Assembly: GCA_021783935.1 (NCBI GenBank)
Contig: JAJXTK010000024.1
Coordinates: 1-19,215, forward strand
DNA: 19,215 nt
Source: Myxococcales bacterium
Lineage (GTDB): Bacteria > Myxococcota_A > Polyangia > Polyangiales > JADJMO01
Direction: 5' to 3'
Part shown: piece after piece, positions 1 to 7,115 of the stretch
Numbering within the stretch: position 1 is the first letter of the stretch
Layout: every line of letters begins with the position of its first letter
The notes under the pieces: model-generated
Database searches by the model: none
Told to the model about the DNA's origin: nothing
What the model saw: only the letters and a program-made list of their open reading frames with translations
Position numbers and translations under genes: made by a program

Positions 1-955
1 CGCCGCGCTCGAGGACCAGCTGCCCGGCTTCCGCGCCAACCAGCTCGACGGCTACGTCGCGATGGGCAGCGGGGCGGTCGCCGCCTCGGCGCTCGCGGGC
101 GGGCTCGAGGTGCAGCGGCTCTACCGCGCGCTGCTCGACCCGGCCGACAACTACTTCCCGCTCGAGCGCAAGCACCTCATCCAGGTCGACCTCGGCGAGT
201 GGCGCCGCACCTTCGGCGCCGCGTTCGGCGCGATCCGCCGCGCGCTCCAGAGCGCGAGCAAGCGCCCCGTCGAGACGGCGCTCGACCCCTGGCAAGAGAT
301 CGATCGCTTCGAGGACGTGCTGCCGGCCGGCATCTTCTCGCTCGAGCAGTTCGAGCACTTCCTCGAGGCCTTCTACGAGCGGCGCGGCATCCCCTTGAGC
401 TTCTCGAAGCTCGCGCGCCCGCTCGTCGTGCCGGCGCACGATCTCGACTCCGGCGAGACCGCGCTCTTCGGCCTCGGGTCGCTGCGCCACGAGCGCATCG
501 CGCGCGCGATCTGCGCCTCGGCGTCGCTGCCGCTCTTCTTCGCCCCGATCCGCATCGGCGGTCGCCTCTATTTCGCGGGGAGCACGGGCAACGCGGCGAT
601 GCTCGACGTCGCCGCCAACAGCCTCGGCGCGCAGACGATCCTCGTGCTCAACCCGCTCGTGCCCGTCGCGCCGGGCTGGGGCGCGAAGGTCCCGACCGGG
701 CACGGCGGCGGCGAGGGGGTGCGCGACAAGGGGCTGCTCTGGGTCTACAACCAGGCGATGCGCATCAGCGAGCACGCGCACCTGCGCGCGGAGGTCGCGC
801 TGATCCAGGCGCGCCATCCCGAGATCGAGGTCGCGGTCGTCGAGCCCTCGCGCACCGACGCGGTGCTCTTCATGTACTCGCCGATGAACTATTCGGCGCG
901 TCGAGCGATCCTCGAGGACGCGTACAAGACCGTGCGCGCGCAGGCCACGGCCTGA
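1..955 (+). CDS. Patatin-like protein, probably catalytically dead (5' end outside the window)
   Basis: The reading frame is open from base 2, so the start lies upstream of the window; the ATG at 62 sits inside the fold and is not the start. The stop is TGA at 953-955. The fold is recognisable as patatin. A nucleophile-elbow region DGYVAMGSGAVAAS is encoded at about 47-88. A later block contains ICASASLPLFFAPIRIGG and then YFAGSTGNAAM, matching the family's 'ASaslP.vF.Pv.i.g..YvDGG' segment. Patatins hydrolyse lipid acyl esters with a Ser in GxSxG and an Asp in DGG. Here the Ser position aligns with Gly (codon 65-67) and the Asp position with Ala (codon 575-577, AGS for DGG), so both dyad residues appear lost. 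The fold assignment is firm; inactivity is inferred by eye alignment. The oxyanion-hole glycines would lie upstream and cannot be seen. A CinA-type gene follows after 43 bp on the same strand. Confidence 0.82.
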   Translation, partial: AALEDQLPGFRANQLDGYVAMGSGAVAASALAGGLEVQRLYRALLDPADNYFPLERKHLIQVDLGEWRRTFGAAFGAIRRALQSASKRPVETALDPWQEIDRFEDVLPAGIFSLEQFEHFLEAFYERRGIPLSFSKLARPLVVPAHDLDSGETALFGLGSLRHERIARAICASASLPLFFAPIRIGGRLYFAGSTGNAAMLDVAANSLGAQTILVLNPLVPVAPGWGAKVPTGHGGGEGVRDKGLLWVYNQAMRISEHAHLRAEVALIQARHPEIEVAVVEPSRTDAVLFMYSPMNYSARRAILEDAYKTVRAQATA

Positions 956-980
956 TCGGCGTCGAGCGGCGGCGGCTCGC

Positions 981-989
981 TGCTACGCT
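981..989 (+). promoter_or_regulatory. Putative extended -10 element of the cinA-like gene
   Basis: The sequence TGC-TACGCT resembles an extended -10 box (TGn-TATAAT) and lies 9 nt before the ATG at 999. No Shine-Dalgarno sequence lies in that gap. If the element is used, transcription would start at or very near the start codon, giving a leaderless mRNA. No convincing -35 box is visible. The same arrangement recurs before fmt, tyrS and the lipoprotein starting at 9356. This is inference from position and sequence only. Confidence 0.35.
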
Positions 990-998
990 CCGTCGAGC

Positions 999-1787
999 AT
1001 GCCCACGGACTCGCCTGCCCCGAGCGCCGCCGTCGTCGTCATCGGCAACGAGCTGCTGACCGGCAAGGTCCAGGAGGCGAACCTCCTGGTGCTCGCGCGC
1101 GAGCTCCGGCGCCTCGGCGTGCGGCTGCGGCGCGTGGTGATGATCGAGGACGTGCTGCCGATCATCGCCGAGGAGGTGCGCGCGCTCGCCGCGTCGCACG
1201 ACTGGGTCTTCACCTCGGGCGGCATCGGGCCCACGCACGACGACGTCACGCTCGAAGGGGTCGCGCGCGCGTTCGACGTCCCCGTCCGGCGTGACGCGCT
1301 GCTCGAGGCGCTCTTGCGCGGCTTCTACGCCGATCGCCTGACCGAGGGGCACCTGCGCATGGCGGACGTGCCGGTCGGCGCTGAGCTGGTCACCGAGTCG
1401 GAGGGGGCGCCCGACGTGGTCGAGATCGCGGGGCGGCGCACCCCCTGGCCGACGATCCTGGTGCGCAACGTCTTCGTGCTGCCCGGCATCCCGCAGGTCT
1501 TCCAGATGAAGATCCCCGCGATCCGGGCGCGCTTGCACAGGCTCGGCGCGCGCCCCTTCGTGACGCGATCGGTGCTCACCAACATGGACGAGGGGAACCT
1601 CAAGCCGCTGCTCGACGCCGTCGTCGCGCGCTTCGAAGACGTCGACATCGGCAGCTACCCCGCGTGGATCGGCGCCCCCTACCGCACCAAGCTCACCTTC
1701 GATGGGCGCGAGCCGGCGCGCGTGGAGGCGGCGCGCGACGCGTTCGTAGCGACGCTGCCCGACGGCGAGCCGCTCGCTGTCGAGTAG
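999..1787 (+). CDS. CinA-like molybdopterin-binding-domain protein (lacks the PncC domain)
   Basis: This 262-residue protein matches the N-terminal MoCF/molybdopterin-binding domain of the competence/damage-inducible CinA family. The N-terminus has the typical VVVIGNELLTGKVQEAN block (about residues 11-27), and about residues 70-84 carry TSGGIGPTHDDVT, the family's 'TsGGlGPT.DD.T' signature. The later 'VFVLPGIPQVFQMK' is the usual 'lPGvP.Em..m' segment. Full-length CinA is about 410-420 residues with a C-terminal nicotinamide-nucleotide amidase (PncC) domain. This protein stops before that domain, as do many COG1058 stand-alone members. Its activity cannot be deduced; members have been linked to ADP-ribose or NMN metabolism. 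The ATG at 999 begins directly before the first beta strand and has a putative -10 element just upstream rather than a ribosome-binding site. The gene lies 43 bp after the patatin-like gene. Confidence 0.88.
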   Translation: MPTDSPAPSAAVVVIGNELLTGKVQEANLLVLARELRRLGVRLRRVVMIEDVLPIIAEEVRALAASHDWVFTSGGIGPTHDDVTLEGVARAFDVPVRRDALLEALLRGFYADRLTEGHLRMADVPVGAELVTESEGAPDVVEIAGRRTPWPTILVRNVFVLPGIPQVFQMKIPAIRARLHRLGARPFVTRSVLTNMDEGNLKPLLDAVVARFEDVDIGSYPAWIGAPYRTKLTFDGREPARVEAARDAFVATLPDGEPLAVE

Positions 1788-2170
1788 AGGGCGGCGCTGA
1801 TGCGCAGCTGCCGGAGCGCCCGCGCGCGGTGCCGCGCGAACGCGCGTCGGATCGGGCGCAGACCGAGGTGCTGGACCTCACGCCGCACCCGCTCTCGGAC
1901 GTGCACTGAAGAATGCTGCGCGCCCCGCCGGCGCGCCTGTTCGCGGGCTTCGTCGCGCTGGACGTCGTCGCCGACGCGCCCTTCTTCGGCGTGCAGACGA
2001 GGGCGACCATGGGCTATGGGGCGATGTACCCGAAGAGGCCGCTCGCCCACGCGCTCGCCACCGCTTCGTCGACATCTTCGAGACGCGCGCCGGCCGGCGC
2101 GTGATCGACCCCTCGCGCCTGCACGACACCGAGCCCGAGTCATGGTCGGCGTCTGCTATGGTCGCGGGCG
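1788..2170 (+). other. 383-bp gap with no convincing gene; possible decayed ORF
   Basis: No intact coding sequence here is convincing. On the plus strand the most protein-like frame changes along the region. Before the TGA at 1907-1909 it reads TEVLDLTPHPLSDVH. After that stop the same frame continues from an ATG at 1913 with LFAGFVALDVVADAPFFGV and MGYGAMYPKRPLAHALA. From about 2062 the neighbouring frame gives RFVDIFETRAGRRVIDPSR. One in-frame stop plus one frame change is what a degraded gene would look like, but I recognise no family and chance open frames are common at this GC content. The last bases hold the putative fmt -10 element. Confidence 0.3.
2154..2162 (+). promoter_or_regulatory. 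Putative extended -10 element of fmt
   Basis: TGC-TATGGT matches an extended -10 box (four of six hexamer bases) and ends 8 nt before the fmt ATG at 2171. That gap contains no Shine-Dalgarno sequence, so a leaderless transcript is plausible. No clear -35 hexamer sits 16-18 bp upstream, which fits an extended -10 promoter. Confidence 0.4.
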
Positions 2171-3142
2171 ATGCGCGCCGTGTTCATGGGCACCCCGGAG
2201 ATCGCCGTCCCCGCGCTCGACGCGCTCGTCGAGGTCTGCCGCGCGCGCGGCGGCGACGTGGTCGGGGTCGTCTGCCAGCCCGATCGACCGGCCGGTCGCG
2301 GCATGCAGCTCGCCGAGCCGCCGGTGAAGGTGCGCGCCCGGGCGCTCGGGCTCGAGGTGATCCAGCCGACCAAGGTCCGCGACGGCGCGCTCGCGCGCTG
2401 GGTCCGCGACAAGCAGGCCGACGTCGCGCTGGTCATCGCCTACGGGCGCATCTTGCCGCGGGACGTGCTCGAGGCGCCGCGCCGCGGCTGCATGAACCTC
2501 CACGCGTCGATCTTGCCGAGGTACCGGGGCGCCGCCCCGATCGCGTGGGCGATCGAGAGCGACGCGCGCGAGACGGGGGTCGCGCTCATGCAGATGGACG
2601 AAGGGCTCGACACCGGCCCCGTCTACGCCGTGCGCGCGCTCCCGATCGGCCCCGACGAGACCACGCCGGAGCTCTCCCGGCGCATCGCCGCGCTCGCCGC
2701 CGAGCTGGTGCGAGACGCTCTTTGCGACGCCGTCGACGGCAAGCTCACGGCCGTCGCGCAGGACCACGCGGCGCACACGGAGGCGCGCATCCTCACGAAG
2801 GACGACGGCCTGGTCGACTTCACGCGCCCGGCGCGCGCCGTCCACGCGCACGTGCGCGCGATGACCCCGTGGCCTGCGGCCTTCGCGCGCTTGCCGGACG
2901 GCAAGGCGCTGAAGCTGCTGCGCACCCGGCCGGTCGAGGGGCCGATCGCGAGCGCCGTCGCGCGCGCGCCCGGCGTCGTGCTCGTCGCCGACAAGAGCGG
3001 CGTGGTCGTCGCGTGCGGCCCGCGCGGCGAGGAGGCCGTCGCCATCCTCGAGGCGCAGGCCGAGGGGAAGAAGCCCGCGAGCGCCGGCGATCTGGTCAAC
3101 GGCCGCACCCTCGGCGCGGGGATGCGGCTCGGCGGCCGCTGA
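2171..3142 (+). CDS. fmt: Methionyl-tRNA formyltransferase
   Basis: Fmt transfers a formyl group from 10-formyl-tetrahydrofolate to Met-tRNA(fMet), producing the initiator tRNA in the cytoplasm. The 323-residue length is normal (E. coli about 315). The protein opens with the Rossmann strand MRAVFMGTPEIAVPAL. It carries the formyltransferase signature NLHASILPRYRGAAPI with catalytic Asn109 and His111, and Asp147 in EGLDTGP. About residues 203-305 form the C-terminal OB-like tRNA-binding domain, including the conserved RAMTPWPAAF segment. The ATG at 2171 begins exactly at the first strand and is preceded by a putative -10 element. No def (deformylase) gene lies beside it, although fmt often pairs with def elsewhere. 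It converges on the LD-carboxypeptidase gene, with 14 bp between the stops. Confidence 0.97.
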   Translation: MRAVFMGTPEIAVPALDALVEVCRARGGDVVGVVCQPDRPAGRGMQLAEPPVKVRARALGLEVIQPTKVRDGALARWVRDKQADVALVIAYGRILPRDVLEAPRRGCMNLHASILPRYRGAAPIAWAIESDARETGVALMQMDEGLDTGPVYAVRALPIGPDETTPELSRRIAALAAELVRDALCDAVDGKLTAVAQDHAAHTEARILTKDDGLVDFTRPARAVHAHVRAMTPWPAAFARLPDGKALKLLRTRPVEGPIASAVARAPGVVLVADKSGVVVACGPRGEEAVAILEAQAEGKKPASAGDLVNGRTLGAGMRLGGR

Positions 3143-3156
3143 GCGGCGCGAGCGCG

Positions 3157-4029
3157 TCAGTCGAAGCGCACGCCGCCGCGCGGATCGAGCCTCGCCTGGG
3201 CGCCGAGGACGAAGGGGCGGTTGTCGGCGCCGTGGCCGAAGGGGGCGCCCATGCGCGCGGGGAGCCCGAGCGCGTGGAGGTGCTCGCGCACGACCTGCTC
3301 GGCGGTGACGCCGTCAGCGCCCGGCTCACAGTCGGTGAGCCCGCCGACGACCACGCCCGCCGCGCGCTCGAAGAAGCCCCCGACGCGCAGCGACGTGAGC
3401 ATGCGATCGAGCCGGTAGGGGCGCTCGGTGCAGTCCTCGAGGAACACGAGCGCCCCCTCGGGGACGCGCAGCCGTCGCGACGCCGCACAGGCCGCGAGCA
3501 GCGCGAGGTTGCCGCCGAACGCGGGGCCGCGCGCCTCGCCGGCCACGACGACCTCGAGCTGCTCCCACGGCGGCGTCGGCTCCCCCTCGAGGCACGCGCG
3601 GAAGGGCTCGCGCGCCGCGGCCGCGCCGCCTAGGAACGCGACCATGGGCGCGTGGATCGAGCGCACGCCGACCGCGGCGGCCTCGACGTGCAAGGCGGTG
3701 ACGTCCGAGAAGCCGACGATCCATTTGGGCCGCCGGGCGAGGAGGCTCCAGTCGACGAGGTGGACCACGCGCGTCGCTCCGAAGCCGCCGCGCGCGGCCA
3801 CGATCGCGCGCACCCGGTCGTCGTCGAGCGCCGCCTCGAGCTCCGCGCGCCGGCGCGCGTCGTTGCCCGCGAGGTAGCCCTCGCGCGCGAGCAGATCGTC
3901 GCGCACCGCGAGCTCGTAGCGCTCGGCGAGCCACGCCGCGCCGGCGCGGTAGCGCTCGACGTCGAACGGCGAGGACGGCGCGATGACGGCCACGCGGTCG
4001 CCGGGGCGCAGCGGCGGCGGGGTGATCAT
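3157..4029 (-). CDS. ldcA: LD-carboxypeptidase (peptidase family S66)
   Basis: Family S66 enzymes cleave the terminal D-Ala from murein tetrapeptides (an L,D bond) during peptidoglycan recycling; related members hydrolyse microcin C-type peptides. The 290-residue protein starts with LRPGDRVAVIAPSSP, the S66 N-terminal signature. The triad is visible: Ser108 in VGFSDVTALH, Glu198 in VFLEDCTERPYRLDR, and His266 in GAPFGHG. The Ser-Glu-His spacing is close to that of Pseudomonas aeruginosa LdcA. AARGGFGATR at about residues 78-87 is the usual glycine-rich loop. There is no signal peptide, consistent with a cytoplasmic enzyme. The start at 4029 immediately precedes the conserved N-terminal block. 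No other murein-recycling gene is nearby, so the physiological substrate is inferred from the family. Confidence 0.93.
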   Translation of the reverse strand: MITPPPLRPGDRVAVIAPSSPFDVERYRAGAAWLAERYELAVRDDLLAREGYLAGNDARRRAELEAALDDDRVRAIVAARGGFGATRVVHLVDWSLLARRPKWIVGFSDVTALHVEAAAVGVRSIHAPMVAFLGGAAAAREPFRACLEGEPTPPWEQLEVVVAGEARGPAFGGNLALLAACAASRRLRVPEGALVFLEDCTERPYRLDRMLTSLRVGGFFERAAGVVVGGLTDCEPGADGVTAEQVVREHLHALGLPARMGAPFGHGADNRPFVLGAQARLDPRGGVRFD

Positions 4030-4069
4030 GCGGGTCGCTGTGGCACGCCCGGCGGCCAGGCGAAAGAGC

Positions 4070-4528
4070 TCAGCGCAGCTTGCACTGGACGTAGGCAGTG
4101 AACTCGCGCGAGGGGCTGACGAGGAACGTGTAGACCTCGACCGACGCGTTGGCGGGCACGAGCACGCGCTTCACCTCGGGGTTCACGTTGGTCGACACGT
4201 TGCAGTCGGCGACCTTCGAGCATGCGCTCTTGATGTGAACGATGTGGTCGTAGCCGAACGGTCGGTAGCGCGCCTCGGTCGACCAGGTGATGCAATCCGG
4301 CACGGCCGCGTCGAGGCCGGTGTCCCGGGCGTCTCCGCGGAGCGCGTCCATGAGGACGTCCGGGACGATGCCGTCGCGCTGGGCGTCGAGCGAGGGGGCG
4401 TCGTGGGAGGCGTCTGCCGCCTCGACGTGGGAGCCCGGGCGATCGGCGCGCGGCGGTGCCGCGGCGGCGACGAGCGCGACCGTCACGGCGCTGGCAACGA
4501 AGAGGGATGAGGCGATGCGGCGGACCAT
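4070..4528 (-). CDS. Small secreted protein, function unknown
   Basis: The 152-residue product begins with a clear Sec signal peptide (MVRRIASSLFVASAVTVALV, then an Ala-rich cleavage region). A low-complexity Asp/Ala-rich linker follows, about residues 25-77. A compact C-terminal domain of about 75 residues contains four Cys (79, 103, 109, 149), YRPFGYDHIVHI, and a segment around CNVSTNVNPE; two disulfides in the periplasm or outside are plausible. I recall similar YRPFGYDHIVH-type domains in myxobacterial proteins but no function. The start at 4528 is preferred over the in-frame ATG at 4591 because the signal peptide begins there and GGAG lies 6 nt upstream. It follows the LD-carboxypeptidase gene on the genome but is transcribed ahead of it, 40 bp apart, so co-transcription is possible. 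Confidence 0.75.
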   Translation of the reverse strand: MVRRIASSLFVASAVTVALVAAAAPPRADRPGSHVEAADASHDAPSLDAQRDGIVPDVLMDALRGDARDTGLDAAVPDCITWSTEARYRPFGYDHIVHIKSACSKVADCNVSTNVNPEVKRVLVPANASVEVYTFLVSPSREFTAYVQCKLR

Positions 4529-4671
4529 GGCTGGCTCCGGCTGGCGGCGTTGATCGAGAGACGCGCGCGCCGCGCGGAGATTCACTTGCACGAGTCGCTC
4601 CGGGGGGTCGAGGCGGGGCGCGGCGGCGCCCGCTTCCGTGCCGGAGGCGGATCGGTCACCATCGTCGGGCC

Positions 4672-5499
4672 GTGCTGGAGTTCCTCGTGCCGCCGTCGCT
4701 CGGGCCGATCAAGGCCGCGGCGCGCGCGGAGCTGCTCGAGCGCGCGCTCACGAGCGAGCTCGGCGAGCCGGTGCGAATCGAGGTCGCGTCGAGCTACGGG
4801 CAGATGGTCGAGCGCGTCCGCCAGCGCGTGGCCGACCTCGCGTGGGCGCCGGCCGCGGTCGTCGCGCAGATCGAGGGGCTCGCCCTCGCGATCTTCAAGG
4901 TCGTGCGCAACGGAGCCTCGATCTACCGCTCGGCGATCGTGGCCCGCCGCGACGAGCCGCTGACGATCGAGCAGCTCCGCGGGACGCGCGCCGCGTGGGT
5001 CGATCCGCTGTCGCTCGGCGGCTACCTGCTCGCGGTCGACTGCCTGCGCCGTCGCGGCCTCGATCCCGATCGGACCTTCCGCTCGCAGACCTTCCACGGG
5101 TCGCACCCGGCCGCGCTGCAGGCCGTGCTCCGGCGCGACGCCGACGTCGCCGCCCTCACGATCGTGGGGGCGGGGGAGCAGGACCTCCGCCGCGGGCTGC
5201 AGATGCACGTCGGCGTCGACCACCGTGATTTCGTGATGCTCGCGATCTCCGAGGTGGCCCCGACCGACGCGCTCCTGCTCACCAACCGGCTCACGCAGGC
5301 CCACGCCGATCGGATCGTCGCGCGCCTGTTCTCGCCGACCAAGCGCCGCCGGGCCCCGAGCTTCCTCCTTTCGGCGCTCGAGGCCGAGGCGTTCGAGGTC
5401 GCGGCGCCGAGCGAGTACGCGCCCCTGTTGCGGATCGTCGAGCACGCCCGCGCCCCCGCGCGCGCGAGCGAGCCGCCGCCGCCGTCGCGACCACGGTGA
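4672..5499 (+). CDS. PhnD-like substrate-binding protein without a signal peptide
   Basis: The product resembles periplasmic binding proteins of phosphate/phosphite/phosphonate ABC transporters (PhnD type). Visible family blocks, counted from the GTG start, are EFLVPPSLGP at the N-terminus, VEVASSYGQMVE-like segment IEVASSYGQMVERV followed by ADLAWAPAAVV, then GASIYRSAIVAR, WVDPLSLGGYL, and GSHPAALQAVLRRDADVAAL. Both lobes therefore seem present in 275 residues. The start is placed at GTG 4672 because the first strand begins there; in-frame sequence upstream is Arg-rich and has no hydrophobic segment, so no export signal exists. No permease or ATPase gene is adjacent. The protein may work in the cytoplasm as a ligand sensor, or the annotated start may hide an unusual N-terminus. 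The C-terminal 20 residues are Pro/Arg-rich. It ends one base before the stop of the convergent HAD gene. Confidence 0.8.
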   Translation: MLEFLVPPSLGPIKAAARAELLERALTSELGEPVRIEVASSYGQMVERVRQRVADLAWAPAAVVAQIEGLALAIFKVVRNGASIYRSAIVARRDEPLTIEQLRGTRAAWVDPLSLGGYLLAVDCLRRRGLDPDRTFRSQTFHGSHPAALQAVLRRDADVAALTIVGAGEQDLRRGLQMHVGVDHRDFVMLAISEVAPTDALLLTNRLTQAHADRIVARLFSPTKRRRAPSFLLSALEAEAFEVAAPSEYAPLLRIVEHARAPARASEPPPPSRPR

Positions 5500-5500
5500 G

Positions 5501-6367
5501 TCAACGCCGCGCGAGCCCGAGCCGCGCTCGCACCGCGCCTAGCCCCTCGCTCACCCCTGCGCGCGGCAGCTCTGCGATCGCGCGCAGCTCGTAGCGCGGC
5601 GTCGTCGCGCGGGCGACGAGGTGCACGTGCGCGCCGAGGGCGTGCGGGAGGCCGAGATCGAGCTCGAAGACGTCGCCGCACACCAGCACGCGATCGAGCC
5701 GCACCCCGAGCGCCGCCTCCATCGTGACCAGGGCGTCGAGGTAGCGGCCGCGCCGCAGCAGCACCGGGCGTGCGAGCCCGTCGAGCGAGAGCGCCTCGGG
5801 GACACGTCCAAGCCGCTCCGGCGCGCGCGCGGACGCGGTGATGGACCACTTCGCGGCCTCGCCGGCGACGGGCACCGGCCCGAAGCGGAGCGGCAAGGTC
5901 GCGAGGCGCGCCTCGATCCACGACGCGCGCGTGTTGCTCACCACGCACGCCGCGCGTCCGCTCGCGAGTACAGCGTCGACGATCTCCGTCGCCTCGTCGC
6001 GAAACACCGTGCGGACGTGCCGGTAGCTGTCCGCGAAGTCGTGGTCGACCGCCTCGTCGCGCTCGGCATCGGGGAGCGCGTCGCTGAGCAAGAGCTTCGC
6101 GACGCGCGAGGCGCGCAGGTACGGATCGGCGCACGCGGGCGCGACGACGCGGCCATCGACGACCCACCCGTGCCGCTCCGGGTGCGCGTCGACGTCCGCG
6201 GCGAGCCGTCGCCAAGCCTCGACCAAGGGGTGGCGATCGAGGCCAGCCCTCCGCGCGACGCGCTCCTGAAACGCCTCGAGGAAGGGGGCCGCGCACGCCT
6301 CGGCGTCGGTGAGCGTGCCGTCGAAATCGAAGAAGACGGCGTCGATCGACGCGCCGGCCGCGGCCAT
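5501..6367 (-). CDS. HAD-superfamily hydrolase
   Basis: Haloacid-dehalogenase fold phosphatases use an Asp nucleophile and Mg2+. All four motifs can be seen in this 288-residue protein: motif I DFDGTLTD with Asp14 and Asp16; motif II VVSNTRAS with Ser144; a motif III Lys173 in GEAAKWS; and motif IV VLVCGDVFELDLG with Asp232 and Asp237. About 120 residues between motifs I and II form a large helical cap of the C1 type, which usually sets the substrate. The substrate is unknown. The start at 6367 places motif I near the N-terminus and has GAAGG (complementary strand) about 8 nt upstream; the longer in-frame extension to 6535 is Arg/Pro-rich and would overlap the divergent ACT gene. No signal peptide is visible. 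The stop abuts that of the PhnD-like gene. Confidence 0.87.
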   Translation of the reverse strand: MAAAGASIDAVFFDFDGTLTDAEACAAPFLEAFQERVARRAGLDRHPLVEAWRRLAADVDAHPERHGWVVDGRVVAPACADPYLRASRVAKLLLSDALPDAERDEAVDHDFADSYRHVRTVFRDEATEIVDAVLASGRAACVVSNTRASWIEARLATLPLRFGPVPVAGEAAKWSITASARAPERLGRVPEALSLDGLARPVLLRRGRYLDALVTMEAALGVRLDRVLVCGDVFELDLGLPHALGAHVHLVARATTPRYELRAIAELPRAGVSEGLGAVRARLGLARR

Positions 6368-6527
6368 GGGGGAGCCTTCGTGGCGCGTGCGCCGCGCGGC
6401 AAACGGATTCGGGGGGTGCGCTGCTCGTCCGTCCAGGGAGCCGCGGCGCCGCATGACGTCGCCTCCGGGCGCGAGCGCGCCGATCGCGTCGCTCGGTGGA
6501 CGCGCGCCGTGCGAGACTGCGCACCTC

Positions 6528-7076
6528 ATGAGCACCGAGCACTACCTCGCCCTCTGCGCGCTCGGCCCCGATCGGCCCGGGCTCGTCGCGGACGTCACGC
6601 GCTACATCCACGCCCGCGGCGGCAACATCGAAGACAGCCGCATGGCGATCCTCGGCGGCGAGTTCGGGCTGCTCATCCTGATCTCGGGCGACGAGGCGCA
6701 GATCGCCACCATCGCGCGCGAGCTCGACGAGCTGCAGAAGGTCACCGGCCTCGCGGCCACGGCGCGCCCGACCAAGAGCCCCGAGGCGCACCGCAAGGCG
6801 ACGGTGCTGCCGTGCGTGGTGACGGCCGAGGCGCTCGATCGCGAAGGGATCGTGCGCGCGGTGGCCGGCGCGCTGCACGCGATCGGCATCAACATCGTGT
6901 CGCTCGAGACCTCCGCCTACAACGCGCCCGTCTCGGGCTCGCCGCTCTTCCGCCTCGAGGCGCGCGTCGACGTGCCGCGCGGCGTGACGATCGCCCAGGT
7001 GCGCGCGGCGCTCGACGAGGTCGCGCGCACCGAGGCGATCGACGTCGAGGTGCGCTCGCTCATCGGCGAAGGGTGA
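6528..7076 (+). CDS. GcvR-like protein with two ACT domains
   Basis: The 182-residue product consists of two ACT ligand-binding domains and nothing else. The first spans about residues 4-80 and opens with LALCALGPDRPGLVADVTRYI and the glycine-rich turn ARGGNIEDSRM. The second spans about residues 94-175, with DREGIVRAVAGAL and IGINIVSLET. This is the layout of GcvR, which in enterobacteria binds glycine and antagonises GcvA at the glycine-cleavage operon. No GcvA or gcv genes are nearby, and stand-alone double-ACT proteins have diverse roles, so the name means family resemblance only. The ATG at 6528 lies directly before the first ACT strand; a weak TGC-GAGACT element lies 9 nt upstream. Its stop codon is followed at once by a strong hairpin. 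Confidence 0.87.
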   Translation: MSTEHYLALCALGPDRPGLVADVTRYIHARGGNIEDSRMAILGGEFGLLILISGDEAQIATIARELDELQKVTGLAATARPTKSPEAHRKATVLPCVVTAEALDREGIVRAVAGALHAIGINIVSLETSAYNAPVSGSPLFRLEARVDVPRGVTIAQVRAALDEVARTEAIDVEVRSLIGEG

Positions 7077-7107
7077 GCACGCCGCGCCAAGCGGCCGCGG
7101 CGTGCTC
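7075..7107. terminator. Perfect 12-bp inverted repeat between convergent genes
   Basis: GAGCACGCCGCG (7075-7086) and its exact complement CGCGGCGTGCTC (7096-7107) are separated by a 9-nt loop. The repeat begins inside the TGA stop of the GcvR-like gene and ends 8 bp before the stop of the convergent proline iminopeptidase gene, the usual place for a bidirectional terminator. No T-tract follows on either strand, so it may stop transcription with help from Rho or only protect 3' ends. Confidence 0.65.
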
Positions 7108-7115
7108 GACGTCGG

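Noticed and set aside
2101..3633. 510-codon plus-strand open frame overlapping fmt and the LD-carboxypeptidase
   Set aside because: It is a frame shadow of fmt continuing antisense to the next gene, dominated by Arg and Ala.
5022..6878. 618-codon minus-strand open frame
   Set aside because: It overlaps the PhnD-like, HAD and double-ACT genes in other frames, and its middle part is an Arg-rich shadow of the HAD frame.
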